Program-made: the position numbers and the translations under genes
Source of the DNA: Xanthobacteraceae bacterium
GTDB lineage: Bacteria; Pseudomonadota; Alphaproteobacteria; Rhizobiales; Xanthobacteraceae
NCBI GenBank assembly: GCA_019241285.1
Contig: JAFAXD010000469.1
Location: 1 to 36,938 of the forward strand
Direction: 5' to 3'
Length of the DNA stretch: 36,938 nt
In this document: in pieces, positions 8,852 to 18,163 of the stretch
How positions within the stretch are numbered: the first letter of the stretch is position 1
Layout: each line of letters opens with the position of its first letter
Notes under the pieces: generated by a model
The model's input: the letters and a program-made list of their open reading frames with translations, nothing else
Told to the model about the DNA's origin: nothing
Database searches by the model: none

Positions 8852-9502
8852 ATGGATTCGTTCGAGCTCAACAAGATCCTTGGCGCCGTCCTGTTTACGT
8901 TCCTGTGCGTCCTCGGCCTGAACATCGCGGCTGGGGCAATCTTCTCGCCTCCCGAGCCGGCCAAGCCTGGTTACGAGATCGCGATCCCCGAGAAAACAGA
9001 AGGGGGCCCAGCACCCGCCGCGGCGCCGCAGGAATCCATCGCCCAGCTGCTGGCCAATGCCGACCCAAAGCGCGGCGAGCAGATCGCCAAAGTCTGTCAG
9101 ACCTGCCACACGTTTGAGAAAGGCGGCCCCAACAAGGTTGGTCCCAACCTCTGGGGCATCGTCGGACGACCGAAGGTTGAGCCGGGTTTCAACTATTCAG
9201 CGGCGATGAAGGCCAAGGGCGGTGATTGGACGATCGATGAGCTCAACCAATTTCTGACGAGCCCGAAGGGCTATATTCCGGGCACCGCCATGTCCTTCGC
9301 GGGCCTGCCCAAGGGACCGCAACGCGCCGACGTGATCGCGTTCCTCAACACGCTTTCCGACAGTCCGAAGCCGCTGCCAACCGCGGCTGAAGCGAAACCC
9401 GCCGAGGGAGCAAAGCCCACGGCAGAAGCGGGCAAGCCGCAGGAAGGTCAGCCCGCTCAGCCAACTAGCCCGCCGGCCGGGACCGAGTCGCAGTCGAAGT
9501 GA
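8852..9502 (+). CDS. cycM: Membrane-anchored class I cytochrome c (CycM-like)
   Basis: A 216-residue c-type cytochrome. An uncleaved N-terminal hydrophobic segment (about residues 8-30) anchors it in the inner membrane. The haem is bound by C82-x-x-C85-H86, and the sixth ligand is probably Met147 in GTAMSFAG. KVGPNLWGIVGR and the fold match mitochondrial-type cytochrome c and CycM of Bradyrhizobium, which passes electrons from the bc1 complex to the aa3 oxidase. After the domain comes a Pro/Ala/Glu/Lys-rich tail of about 45 residues (from about 172) that looks disordered. The frame is open from 8759, but the ATG at 8852 begins the anchor and has GGAG upstream. It is divergent from kdsB. Confidence 0.93.
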   Translation: MDSFELNKILGAVLFTFLCVLGLNIAAGAIFSPPEPAKPGYEIAIPEKTEGGPAPAAAPQESIAQLLANADPKRGEQIAKVCQTCHTFEKGGPNKVGPNLWGIVGRPKVEPGFNYSAAMKAKGGDWTIDELNQFLTSPKGYIPGTAMSFAGLPKGPQRADVIAFLNTLSDSPKPLPTAAEAKPAEGAKPTAEAGKPQEGQPAQPTSPPAGTESQSK

Positions 9503-9527
9503 CGCGAGCCGATTTGCTCGCGACTTC
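9496..9527 (+). terminator. Stem-loop at the cytochrome c stop codon
   Basis: CGCGAGC (9503-9509) pairs with GCTCGCG (9516-9522) around a 6-base loop. An outer GAAGT (9496-9500) can pair with ACTTC (9523-9527), with the two bases GA bulged between the stems. The stop codon TGA (9500-9502) lies inside the structure. No T run follows, so it may be a weak terminator or a 3' mRNA stabiliser. Confidence 0.5.
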
Positions 9528-9662
9528 AGGTGCAGTCAGCATTCGCGCAGGGCGGCATTACCGCCAGGTTACGGCCAGCTAAGGTAAGTTTAATGCGGGC
9601 TGCCGTGGCATCGCCGCTATGATTTGCCAAGTTAGTGCCGCCCATCCTGGAGGCCCTCATCA

Positions 9663-11549
9663 ATGCGCTTTTCTCGGCGTGCGTTTGTCGGCGGCGTGCT
9701 CACGGTCCCGCTGACCACCCTGAAACTGCAACCGCTGGGACCACTGACCGCTCAGGCCGCGGAACCGGTCTGGCGGCACGGTGTATCCCTGTTCGGCGAC
9801 GTGAAATACCCGCCCGAGTTCGCGCACTTCGACTACGTCAATCCGAACGCTCCCAAGGGCGGCAGTGTGCGCCAGATCGCGGTTGGCACCTTCGACAATT
9901 TCAATATGACGATGGGAGCGGTGAAGGGGCAGTTGGCGGCCGGTGTAGATCTTATCTACGACACCTTGATGGTCTCAGCACTTGACGAAGTGTCGACCGA
10001 ATATGGCTTGCTCGCCGAAGCCGTAAGCTACCCCGACGATTTCTCCTTCGTCACCTATCGGTTGCGTTCCAATGCCAAGTGGCATGACGGCATGCCGGTC
10101 ACACCGGAGGACGTCATCTTCTCGTTCAACGCATTTAAAGAGAACAATCCACGCTACGCTGGCTATTACCGGCACGTCGTCAAGTTTGAAAAAACCGGCG
10201 ATCGCGACATCACCTTCACTTTTGATCAGCCCGGTAATCGCGAACTGCCGCAGATCGTCGGACAGATCACTGTTCTTCCGAAGCACTGGTGGGAGGGAAC
10301 CGACAAAGACGGCAAGAAGCGTGACATCACGACCACCACACTCGAACCGCCGCTCGGCAACGGCGCCTATCGGATCAAAGAATTCGATCCGGGCCGGAGC
10401 ATTGTCTACGAGCGTGTTCCCGATTACTGGGGCAAAGACCTCAATGTGAATGTTGGTCGAGATAACTTTGCCGAGCAACGGTTCGACTACTTTCGCGATA
10501 CGACCGTCGCACGAGAGGCGTTCAAAGCAGATCACCTCGATTGGAGGTTTGAGAACAGCGCCAAGGAATGGGCGACGTTCTACGATTTTCCCGCCGTCAA
10601 GGACGGCCGGGTCATCAAGGAAGAATTTCCGGTCCGCAGTGTCGGCGTAATGCAGGCGTTCGTTTTCAACCTACGACGCGACAAGTTCAAGGATCCTCAC
10701 GTACGCCGCGCCTTCAATCATGCGCTCGATTTCGAAGAAATGAACAAGCAAATGTTCTTCGGTCAATACAAGCGCATCGCCAGCTATTTTGAAGGAACTG
10801 AGCTGGCCGCGACGGGCCTGCCGGAAGGGAAGGAACTGGAAATACTTGAGAGCGTCCGCGACAAGGTTCCTCCAGAGGTCTTCACCAAAACCTTCGTCAA
10901 TCCGGTGGGCGGCAGTCCAGATTTGGTTCGTGTGAATCTACGCGAAGCGTTGCGGCTGTTGCGCGAGGCCGGCTACGAAGTGCGCGATCAGAAACAAGTC
11001 AATGTCAAGACCGGCGAGCCGCTCACCGTTGAATTCCTCACCCAGGCAGGTGATCCAAACAGCGAGCGATATGTGCTGTTCTACAAGAACTCGGTCGAGC
11101 GGCTAGGAATCGACGTAACGGTCCGGCCCGTCGATGAGGCACAATATGAGAATCGACTGCGGCAATGGGACTTTGATATTATCACGTCTGCCTGGAGCGA
11201 ATCTCTCTCACCTGGTAATGAACAGAGATACTACTGGGGCTCGCAAGCTGCCGATCAACCCGGCACATTCAATTTTGGCGGTATCAAAAATCCGGCGGTC
11301 GATACCCTGATCGATCGGGTCGTCTTTGCAAAAAGTCGCGCCGAACTCGTGGCCGCCACCAAAGCGCTCGACCGCGTGTTGCTCTGGAATAATTACGTCG
11401 TGCCGCAATGGACTTATGGGAAACAGCGCACCGCGCGCTGGGACCGCTTTGGGCGTCCGGAAAAGATGCCGGAGTATGGCGCCTCCGCTTTCCCCACCAT
11501 CTGGTGGTGGGACGCGGAAAAAGCCGCCAAGCTCGGACGCCGTTCCTAA
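9663..11549 (+). CDS. yejA: YejA-like peptide ABC transporter substrate-binding protein (first copy)
   Basis: A 628-residue periplasmic binding protein of family 5 (SBP_bac_5). The N-terminus is a twin-arginine signal (SRRAFVGG, then a hydrophobic stretch ending AQAA at about residue 33). The mature start WRHGVSLFGDVKYPPEF and HFDYVNPNAPKGG are YejA-type markers, as is the C-terminal WWWDAEKA. In Enterobacteria, YejABEF imports peptides including microcin C. It leads the yej cluster, and a second YejA-like gene starts 8 bases after its stop. An upstream GGAGG near 9649 supports this start. Confidence 0.92.
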   Translation: MRFSRRAFVGGVLTVPLTTLKLQPLGPLTAQAAEPVWRHGVSLFGDVKYPPEFAHFDYVNPNAPKGGSVRQIAVGTFDNFNMTMGAVKGQLAAGVDLIYDTLMVSALDEVSTEYGLLAEAVSYPDDFSFVTYRLRSNAKWHDGMPVTPEDVIFSFNAFKENNPRYAGYYRHVVKFEKTGDRDITFTFDQPGNRELPQIVGQITVLPKHWWEGTDKDGKKRDITTTTLEPPLGNGAYRIKEFDPGRSIVYERVPDYWGKDLNVNVGRDNFAEQRFDYFRDTTVAREAFKADHLDWRFENSAKEWATFYDFPAVKDGRVIKEEFPVRSVGVMQAFVFNLRRDKFKDPHVRRAFNHALDFEEMNKQMFFGQYKRIASYFEGTELAATGLPEGKELEILESVRDKVPPEVFTKTFVNPVGGSPDLVRVNLREALRLLREAGYEVRDQKQVNVKTGEPLTVEFLTQAGDPNSERYVLFYKNSVERLGIDVTVRPVDEAQYENRLRQWDFDIITSAWSESLSPGNEQRYYWGSQAADQPGTFNFGGIKNPAVDTLIDRVVFAKSRAELVAATKALDRVLLWNNYVVPQWTYGKQRTARWDRFGRPEKMPEYGASAFPTIWWWDAEKAAKLGRRS

Positions 11550-11557
11550 GGGCGATA

Positions 11558-13438
11558 ATGCGTCAGCAGCACATATCGCGCCGGGGCGCGCTGATCGCGG
11601 GCGCCGGCGCATTTAGTGCGTTCCTCGGGCTACCTCGCACCACGGCCGTGGCAGGTGCGCCGGAGGAGATCGAGCGCCACGGGTTGTCGATATTCGGCGA
11701 CCTCAAATATCCGGCAGACTTTCGCCATTTCGATTACGTCGACCCGAACGCTCCAAAAGGCGGGATGTTCTCGCAGATCGGGCCGAGCGGGATGTACAAT
11801 CAGAATCTGCTCACCTTCAACTCGCTCAACGCCTTCATTCTCAAGGGCGATGCGGCCCAAGGCATCGAGCTCACCTTCGCCACTCTGATGGCGCGGGCGC
11901 TCGACGAGCCCGACGCCGTTTATGGTCTGGCAGCACGGGCAGTGCGAGTCTCACCGGACGGCCTGACCTACACATTCTTGCTGCGGCCAGAAGCGCGCTT
12001 TCATGACGGCAGTGCTTTAACGGCACACGACGTTGCCTTCACGCTCAATCTCCTCAAGGAGCAGGGACACCCGCAAATCACGATCATGCTTCGGGACATG
12101 ACCGGCGCCGAGGCAGCCGATGACCACACCGTTGTGGTTCGCTACCGCGAAAAGCGTGCCCGCGACGTGCCGCTGTTCGTGACCATGCTGCCAATCTTGT
12201 CCCGCACTTATTACACCCTCCATCCTTTCGATCAGTCGTCGCTCGACATTCCGCTCGGCTCGGGCGCCTATCGGGTCGGCGATTTTGTCGCGGGCCGCTT
12301 CATCGCTTATGAACGCGTCAACGATTGGTGGGGAGCCAAACTTCCCGTCAGTATTGGGGTCAACAACTTCGATACGCTGCGATATGAATTTTATCGCGAT
12401 CGGGACGTCGGTTTCGAAGGCTTTACCGGCAAGACCTACCTGTTCCGTGAAGAGTTCACATCCCGCACCTGGGCAACGCGCTATGATTTTCCCGCGATCC
12501 GCGAAGGGCGGGTGAAGAAGGACGTGATACCCGACAATACGCCGTCTGGTGCCCAGGGCTGGTTCATCAATACGCGGCGGGAGAAGTTCAAAAGCCCAAA
12601 AGTCCGGGAAGCGCTCAATTACGCGTTCGACTTTGAATGGACCAACAAGAACATCATGTATGGTGCATATGACCGCACCTGCTCGGTGTTTCAGAATTCC
12701 GACATGATGGCCAAGGGTCCCGCGGAGCCGGACGAGCTTGCCCTGCTCGAGCCGTTTCGCGGCAAGGTGCCCGACGAGGTCTTCGGCGAACCGTTCGTTC
12801 CGCCGGTGTCGGACGGGTCCGGACAGGATCGCGGCCTGTTGCGCAAAGCTGCGCAACTCCTGACGGAAGCCGGGATCGCCATCAAGGATGGCAAGCGCAT
12901 TCTGCCCAATGGCCAAAGGCTCAGCATTGAGTTTCTGATCGATGAGCCGACGTTCGAACCGCATCATATGCTGTTCATCAAGAATCTGGGCCTGATCGGC
13001 ATCGAAGCGAGCCTGCGGCAGGTCGATCCGGTGCAGTTCAAGAAGCGTGAAGATGACTTCGATTTCGACATCGTGGTGAACCGGGCCACCTTTTCATCGA
13101 CCCCGGGCGATACGTTGCGCAGCTATTTCTCCTCCACGGCTGCCTCCCAGCCGGGGTCACAGAACCTGGCGGGCGTGGCCGACCCGGCGATCGATGCTAT
13201 GATCGAGCGGATCATCGCGGCGGACAGCCGGCCAGCCCTGATCACCGCGTGCCGCGCGCTCGATCGCCTGTTCCGCGCCGGGCGCTATTGGGTCCCGCAG
13301 TGGTACAAGGCGACCCATTGGATCGCGTTCTGGGACGTTTTCGGGCGACCCGCGACAAAACCGCGCTACGCGCGCGGTGTACCGGAGACTTGGTGGTATG
13401 ACCGCGACAAGGCCGCCAACCTGCAGCGAGCCGGCTGA
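11558..13438 (+). CDS. YejA-like peptide ABC transporter substrate-binding protein (second copy)
   Basis: A 626-residue paralogue of the preceding protein. It shares the twin-arginine signal (SRRGALIAG), HGLSIFGDLKYPADF, HFDYVDPNAPKGG, and the C-terminal ETWWYDRDKAANL. The two differ through much of their length, so this is an old duplication. The frame opens at 11408 inside the first copy, but ATG 11558 is chosen because the Tat signal starts there and AAGG lies upstream. With only one set of permeases and one ATPase downstream, the two binding proteins probably feed the same channel and widen its peptide range. That is inference. Confidence 0.92.
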   Translation: MRQQHISRRGALIAGAGAFSAFLGLPRTTAVAGAPEEIERHGLSIFGDLKYPADFRHFDYVDPNAPKGGMFSQIGPSGMYNQNLLTFNSLNAFILKGDAAQGIELTFATLMARALDEPDAVYGLAARAVRVSPDGLTYTFLLRPEARFHDGSALTAHDVAFTLNLLKEQGHPQITIMLRDMTGAEAADDHTVVVRYREKRARDVPLFVTMLPILSRTYYTLHPFDQSSLDIPLGSGAYRVGDFVAGRFIAYERVNDWWGAKLPVSIGVNNFDTLRYEFYRDRDVGFEGFTGKTYLFREEFTSRTWATRYDFPAIREGRVKKDVIPDNTPSGAQGWFINTRREKFKSPKVREALNYAFDFEWTNKNIMYGAYDRTCSVFQNSDMMAKGPAEPDELALLEPFRGKVPDEVFGEPFVPPVSDGSGQDRGLLRKAAQLLTEAGIAIKDGKRILPNGQRLSIEFLIDEPTFEPHHMLFIKNLGLIGIEASLRQVDPVQFKKREDDFDFDIVVNRATFSSTPGDTLRSYFSSTAASQPGSQNLAGVADPAIDAMIERIIAADSRPALITACRALDRLFRAGRYWVPQWYKATHWIAFWDVFGRPATKPRYARGVPETWWYDRDKAANLQRAG

Positions 13439-13453
13439 TCGTCGCACTGGCAA

Positions 13454-13474
13454 CTCGGCCTTGTGCCGGCCGAG
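13454..13474 (+). terminator. Hairpin between the second yejA and yejB
   Basis: CTCGGCC (13454-13460) and GGCCGAG (13468-13474) form a 7-bp perfect stem with a 7-base loop, 15 bases after the stop codon. No long T run follows. In operons that encode binding proteins first, such hairpins often cause partial termination or protect the upstream mRNA, so binding protein exceeds permease. That role is inferred here. Confidence 0.4.
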
Positions 13475-13569
13475 GACGTCTTTATCTTGCGTGTTACCGA
13501 ATTGAGACCCCAGCGGTTTGTGGGGCGTGAGATCTACAACCGGCGCCGGCGCTGACCGGCAGAGATGAT

Positions 13570-14685
13570 ATGGCCGCCTACATCCTTCGCCGCATCTTGC
13601 TGATGATACCGACCCTGTTCGGCATCATGGTGGTCGCGTTCGTCGTCGTACAATTCGCGCCCGGCGGGCCTGTGGAGCGGGTCATCGCGCAACTGTCTGG
13701 CGCAGACACGGGCGCCACCTCCCGCATCTCCGGGTCTGCCGGGGGAGATTTCGGTGCGCGCGGTCAGATGCAGGGCGCCTCAGGGCTCGACGCCGTCAAC
13801 TCCAAATACCGGGGCGCCCAGGGCCTCGATCCTGAGTTCATCAAGAAGCTAGAAAAACAGTACGGCTTCGATAAGCCCGCCTACGAACGCTTCTTCCTGA
13901 TGCTCAAGAATTTCCTGACGTTCGATTTTGGCAAGAGCTATTTCCGCGACACGCGTGTGATCGACCTGATCAAAGAGAAGCTGCCGGTCTCGATGTCGCT
14001 TGGAATCTGGATGGCCTTGCTCGCCAACCTGATCTCGATTCCCCTCGGCATTCGCAAGGCTGTCAATGACGGTTCGCATTTCGACGTCTGGACCTCCGGG
14101 GTCATCATCATCGGCTATGCGATTCCCGGCTTCCTGTTCGCCATCCTGCTCATCGTGCTGTTCGCCGGCGGCTCGTTCTTCGATTGGTTCCCGCTGCGCG
14201 GCCTCACCTCTGATAATTGGGCACAGCTCTCCTGGTGGCAGAAGATAATCGATTACTTCTGGCACCTCGTCCTGCCGCTGATCTCCATCGGGCTCGGTGC
14301 TTTCGCCACAACGACGCTTCTGACCAAGAATTCCTTCCTGGACGAGATCCGCAAGCAGTACGTACTCACGGCGCGCGCCAAAGGTTGCAGCGAACGCAAG
14401 GTGCTGTACGGACATGTCTTCCGCAATGCCATGCTCCTGGTCATTGCCGGCTTCCCCGGCGCCTTCATTCACGCCTTCTTTGCCGGTTCCTTGTTGATCG
14501 AGACCATCTTCTCGCTCGACGGACTGGGCCTGCTGAGCTTCGAGAGCGTGCTCAATCGCGACTACCCGGTCGTATTCGCGAACCTCTATATCTTCGCACT
14601 ACTCGGGCTTGTGGTCGGATTGATCTCCGACCTGACCTATACGTTCGTCGATCCGCGGATCGACTTCGGCACGCGCGAGGCGTGA
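13570..14685 (+). CDS. yejB: Peptide ABC transporter permease, YejB type
   Basis: A 371-residue inner-membrane permease of the DppB/OppB family. The first membrane helix (LRRILLMIPTLFGIMVVAFV) is followed by a Gly/Ala-rich periplasmic stretch (about 48-80), then the transmembrane core with the cytoplasmic ATPase-coupling loop (LTARAKGCSERKVLYGHVFR) near residue 265. The insertion and length are those of YejB (about 364 residues in E. coli) rather than DppB. It forms the channel with YejE. It lies 131 bases after the second yejA, and its stop is one base from the yejE start. Confidence 0.95.
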   Translation: MAAYILRRILLMIPTLFGIMVVAFVVVQFAPGGPVERVIAQLSGADTGATSRISGSAGGDFGARGQMQGASGLDAVNSKYRGAQGLDPEFIKKLEKQYGFDKPAYERFFLMLKNFLTFDFGKSYFRDTRVIDLIKEKLPVSMSLGIWMALLANLISIPLGIRKAVNDGSHFDVWTSGVIIIGYAIPGFLFAILLIVLFAGGSFFDWFPLRGLTSDNWAQLSWWQKIIDYFWHLVLPLISIGLGAFATTTLLTKNSFLDEIRKQYVLTARAKGCSERKVLYGHVFRNAMLLVIAGFPGAFIHAFFAGSLLIETIFSLDGLGLLSFESVLNRDYPVVFANLYIFALLGLVVGLISDLTYTFVDPRIDFGTREA

Positions 14686-14686
14686 T

Positions 14687-15868
14687 ATGGACGCCCGCAT
14701 CGCCACCGAAAATCCAGAAATCACCGCCGTAGCGCCCGGCGGGCTCGCCGTTCCGCCCGAGCTTCGTCCGCTTACCATGTCGCCGCTCAACCGTCGCCGC
14801 TGGCAGAATTTCAAGGCGAACCGGCGTGGCTATGTGTCGTTATGGCTTTTTCTCATTCTGTTCCTGGTCACGCTGTTTGCGGAATTCATCGCCAACGACC
14901 GGCCTTATTTCATCAGTTTTGAGGGCAAGTGGTACTTCCCGGTCTTTGTCACTTATCCGGAGACCACTTTTGGTGGCGATTTCGAGACCGCCGCCGATTA
15001 TCGCGACCCATATTTACAGAAGCTGATCAGTGAGAAGGGCGGCTTCATGGTCTGGCCGCCGATCCGCTATTCCTACAACACCCACAATCTGGACCTGCCC
15101 ACCCCGGCGCCTTCGCCCCCGACCTGGATGCTGACCCATGAGCAGTGCCAGCACGTGCTTGAGCGCAAGGGGCTCAAGAGCTGCAGTGACCTCGAGTATA
15201 ACTGGCTCGGGACGGACGACCAGGGACGAGATGTACTGACGCGCATCATCTACGGATTCCGCATCTCGGTGCTGTTCGGCCTCACCCTGACGATCATATC
15301 GTCGATCATCGGCATCGCCGCCGGCGCCGTGCAAGGCTTCTTTGGCGGCTGGGTTGACCTCGTCTTCCAGCGGGTGATCGAAATCTGGACGTCGGTACCG
15401 CCGCTTTATCTGTTGCTGATCATCTCCTCCATGCTGGTCCCCGGCTTTTTCGTGCTCCTCGGAATCCTGCTGCTGTTCTCCTGGGTGTCATTGGTCGGGC
15501 TGGTGCGCGCCGAATTTCTGCGTGGCCGAAATTTCGAGTACATTCAGGCTGCCCGCGCCCTGGGCGTATCAAACGTCGTCATCATGTTCCGGCATCTGCT
15601 GCCAAACGCCATGGTGGCGACGATCACCTTCCTACCGTTCATCGTGTCGTCCTCGGTCATGCAGCTCACCGCGCTTGATTTCTTGGGCTTTGGCCTGCCT
15701 CCCGGATCGCCGTCTCTGGGCGAATTGCTCTCTCAGGGCAAAGCCAACATTCAGGCTCCGTGGCTCGGCATTACCGGGTTCTTCACCGTCGCGATCATGC
15801 TATCGCTGCTGATTTTCGTGGGCGAGGCCGTGCGCGACGCGTTCGATCCGCGTAAGACGTTCGGGTGA
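14687..15868 (+). CDS. yejE: Peptide ABC transporter permease, YejE type
   Basis: A 393-residue permease of the DppC family. After a cytoplasmic start, a membrane helix (about 45-65) leads to a long periplasmic insertion (about 70-165, with KWYFPVFVTYPETTFGGDF) typical of YejE. Then comes NWLGTDDQGRDVLTRIIYG, the permease core, and the coupling loop AARALGVSNVVIMFRHLLPN. The C-terminus ends in EAVRDAFDPRKTF. The start follows the yejB stop by a single base, which suggests translational coupling. It is somewhat longer than the E. coli protein because of a longer N-terminal tail. Confidence 0.95.
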   Translation: MDARIATENPEITAVAPGGLAVPPELRPLTMSPLNRRRWQNFKANRRGYVSLWLFLILFLVTLFAEFIANDRPYFISFEGKWYFPVFVTYPETTFGGDFETAADYRDPYLQKLISEKGGFMVWPPIRYSYNTHNLDLPTPAPSPPTWMLTHEQCQHVLERKGLKSCSDLEYNWLGTDDQGRDVLTRIIYGFRISVLFGLTLTIISSIIGIAAGAVQGFFGGWVDLVFQRVIEIWTSVPPLYLLLIISSMLVPGFFVLLGILLLFSWVSLVGLVRAEFLRGRNFEYIQAARALGVSNVVIMFRHLLPNAMVATITFLPFIVSSSVMQLTALDFLGFGLPPGSPSLGELLSQGKANIQAPWLGITGFFTVAIMLSLLIFVGEAVRDAFDPRKTFG

Positions 15869-15874
15869 GCCAGA

Positions 15875-17512
15875 ATGGACGCCACGGTGACCCCGCTTCT
15901 TTCGGTTCGTGACCTGTCGGTGGCCTTCCGTCACGGCGCACACGAGACCCTCGCCGTTGACCGCGTGTCCTTCGATCTCACCAAAGGCGAGACGCTTGCA
16001 CTGGTGGGTGAGTCCGGCTCCGGCAAATCGGCGACCGCGCTGTCAATCATGAAGCTGTTGCCCTATCCGTCGGCGCGGCATCCATGTGGCGAGGTCCGCT
16101 TCAAGGGGCGCGATCTGATCAAGCTCTCGGAACGCGAAATGCGGCGCGTGCGTGGCGACTCGATCAGCATCGTGTTTCAGGAACCGATGACCTCGCTCAA
16201 CCCTCTGCACACGATCGAAAAGCAGATCAGCGAGATCCTGCTCCTCCATCGCGGATTGACCGGCGCGGCCGCCCGCAAGCGGGTCATCGAATTGCTGACC
16301 CAGGTTGGGATTCATGAGCCGAAAGAGCGGCTGGGAAGCTATCCGCATCAGTTGTCGGGTGGTCAGCGCCAGCGCGTCATGATCGCAATGGCGCTCGCCA
16401 ACGAGCCCGACCTTTTGATCGCCGACGAACCGACGACTGCGCTCGACGTGACCGTGCAAGCGCAGATCCTGAAGTTGCTGAAAGAGATCCAGGCCCGGAT
16501 GGGCATGGCCATCCTGTTCATCACCCATGATCTCGGCATCGTGCGCAAGATCGCCGATCGTGTCTGCATCATGCAGCAGGGCCAGATTGTCGAGCATGGC
16601 ACGGTCGCGAACGTGTTCCGCGCGCCCGAACATCCCTACACCTGCGCGCTGTTAAGCGCCGAGCCGAAGGGCAAGGCGCCTCCGCTCAATCCGAATGGTC
16701 CCGTGATTGTGCGGACCGACGACCTGAAGGTGTGGTTTCCGGTCAAGCGCGGGCTGTTGCGGCGCACGGTTGGACATATCAAGGCGGTTGACGGGGTCTC
16801 GATCGAAGTTCGCAAAGGTGAGACGCTGGGTATTGTCGGTGAGTCGGGCTCGGGCAAGACGACCTTGGGGCTCGCGCTGTTGCGCCTGATCTCGTCGGAG
16901 GGTCCGGTCGCGTTTCTGGGCAAGTCTCTGCAAGGCCTTAAGTTCAAGGAGATGCGGCCGCACCGGCGTGACATGCAGATCGTCTTCCAAGATCCCTATG
17001 GGTCGCTCTCGCCGCGCATGTCGGTTTGCAATGTTATCGAGGAAGGGCTTTGGGTGCATCAGCCCAACCTCAGCGCAGCGGAACGGGGCCGAAAGGTCAT
17101 TCGCGCATTGACTGACGTCGGGCTCAACCCGGACACACGCTTTCGCTATCCGCATGAGTTTTCCGGCGGACAACGCCAGCGCATTGCGGTCGCGCGGGCC
17201 ATCGTGCTGGAGCCGACATTCATCGTACTCGACGAGCCGACGAGCGCGCTCGACATGCTGATCCAGGCGCAGATCGTGGATCTGTTGCGCGACTTGCAAA
17301 AACGCCGCGAGCTCACTTTTATATTCATCTCGCACGATCTGAAAGTTGTCAGTGCGCTTGCCTGCCGGTTATTGGTGATGCGCCACGGCAAGGTGGTTGA
17401 GGAAGGGCCGGCAAGCGAGGTGTTCGCAAATCCACAAGACCCCTACACCCGCGCCCTGTTCGCCGCTGCCTTCAATCTTGAGATCGCACCCGAGGGTGTG
17501 GTGGCGCAGTAG
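15875..17512 (+). CDS. yejF: Peptide ABC transporter ATPase with two nucleotide-binding domains, YejF type
   Basis: A 545-residue fused ATPase that powers the YejBE channel. Domain 1 has Walker [10 protein letters not shown], signature LSGGQRQRV and Walker [14 protein letters not shown]. Domain 2, from about residue 285, has [18 protein letters not shown] and [13 protein letters not shown]. Each domain is followed by the oligopeptide-transporter C-terminal element (HPYTCALL and DPYTRALF). Single-gene fusion of both ATPase halves is the YejF arrangement, unlike separate DppD/DppF. It starts 6 bases after yejE, and a Nudix gene starts 3 bases after its stop. Confidence 0.96.
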   Translation: MDATVTPLLSVRDLSVAFRHGAHETLAVDRVSFDLTKGETLALVGESGSGKSATALSIMKLLPYPSARHPCGEVRFKGRDLIKLSEREMRRVRGDSISIVFQEPMTSLNPLHTIEKQISEILLLHRGLTGAAARKRVIELLTQVGIHEPKERLGSYPHQLSGGQRQRVMIAMALANEPDLLIADEPTTALDVTVQAQILKLLKEIQARMGMAILFITHDLGIVRKIADRVCIMQQGQIVEHGTVANVFRAPEHPYTCALLSAEPKGKAPPLNPNGPVIVRTDDLKVWFPVKRGLLRRTVGHIKAVDGVSIEVRKGETLGIVGESGSGKTTLGLALLRLISSEGPVAFLGKSLQGLKFKEMRPHRRDMQIVFQDPYGSLSPRMSVCNVIEEGLWVHQPNLSAAERGRKVIRALTDVGLNPDTRFRYPHEFSGGQRQRIAVARAIVLEPTFIVLDEPTSALDMLIQAQIVDLLRDLQKRRELTFIFISHDLKVVSALACRLLVMRHGKVVEEGPASEVFANPQDPYTRALFAAAFNLEIAPEGVVAQ

Positions 17513-17515
17513 CGC

Positions 17516-18154
17516 ATGACCAACCCATCCCTCGTCGACCCAGCTCTGGCGGATGCCCCGGCCGACGCGACGGTGTCCGCGCCTGACGTGTTGGTTAAGA
17601 GCTTTCGCAGCCTCGAACGCTACACGATCGCGTTGCGCCATGCTGATGGCCGCGCGAGCGCGCTCACGCGCGACGTTTTGCACGTCGGCCCTGTGGTTGG
17701 GGTGCTGGCGATAGACCCGTCCCGCAATGTCATTGTGCTGATCCGCCAATTTCGGCTCGCAGCCCATCTGGCGCTCGGGTTGGGCGAGCTCGTTGAAATC
17801 GTTGCGGGCCATGTGGAGCATGGGGAGAGCGCAGAAGAGGCCGCGCGACGCGAATGCCGGGAGGAAATCGGCGTAGACCCGCGCACACTCCATCCGATCC
17901 TACGATTCATGCCGGCGCCCGGCGTCAATGACGAGCATACCACGCTATTTGTTGGAATCGTGGACTCAAGCGAGGTACCCGAACGCGCCGGCGCGGCAAC
18001 GGAAACCGAGGATACCCAACCGATTTGCGTTGATATGGAGACAGCGCTCGCCGCGCTCAACGAGGGCAAGGTGCACAACGGCTATCTGATCATCGCGCTG
18101 CAATGGCTTGCGCTCAATCGCCACAAGATCGAGACGATTATCGCGACCGAATGA
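17516..18154 (+). CDS. Nudix hydrolase, probable nucleoside-diphosphate-sugar pyrophosphatase
   Basis: A 212-residue cytoplasmic hydrolase with a perfect Nudix box at residues 98-120: Gly98, Glu104, Arg112-Glu113, Glu116-Glu117 and Gly119, with the expected spacings. The preceding strands (VVGVLAIDPSRNVIVLIRQFRLAA and GLGELVEIVAGHVEHG) resemble ADP-ribose pyrophosphatases (NudF type), whose substrate loop precedes the box in this way. The specific substrate is not determined. It begins 3 bases after yejF, so it is probably co-transcribed with the peptide importer. No functional link to peptide uptake is obvious. Confidence 0.9.
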   Translation: MTNPSLVDPALADAPADATVSAPDVLVKSFRSLERYTIALRHADGRASALTRDVLHVGPVVGVLAIDPSRNVIVLIRQFRLAAHLALGLGELVEIVAGHVEHGESAEEAARRECREEIGVDPRTLHPILRFMPAPGVNDEHTTLFVGIVDSSEVPERAGAATETEDTQPICVDMETALAALNEGKVHNGYLIIALQWLALNRHKIETIIATE

Positions 18155-18163
18155 GGGGAGGAC

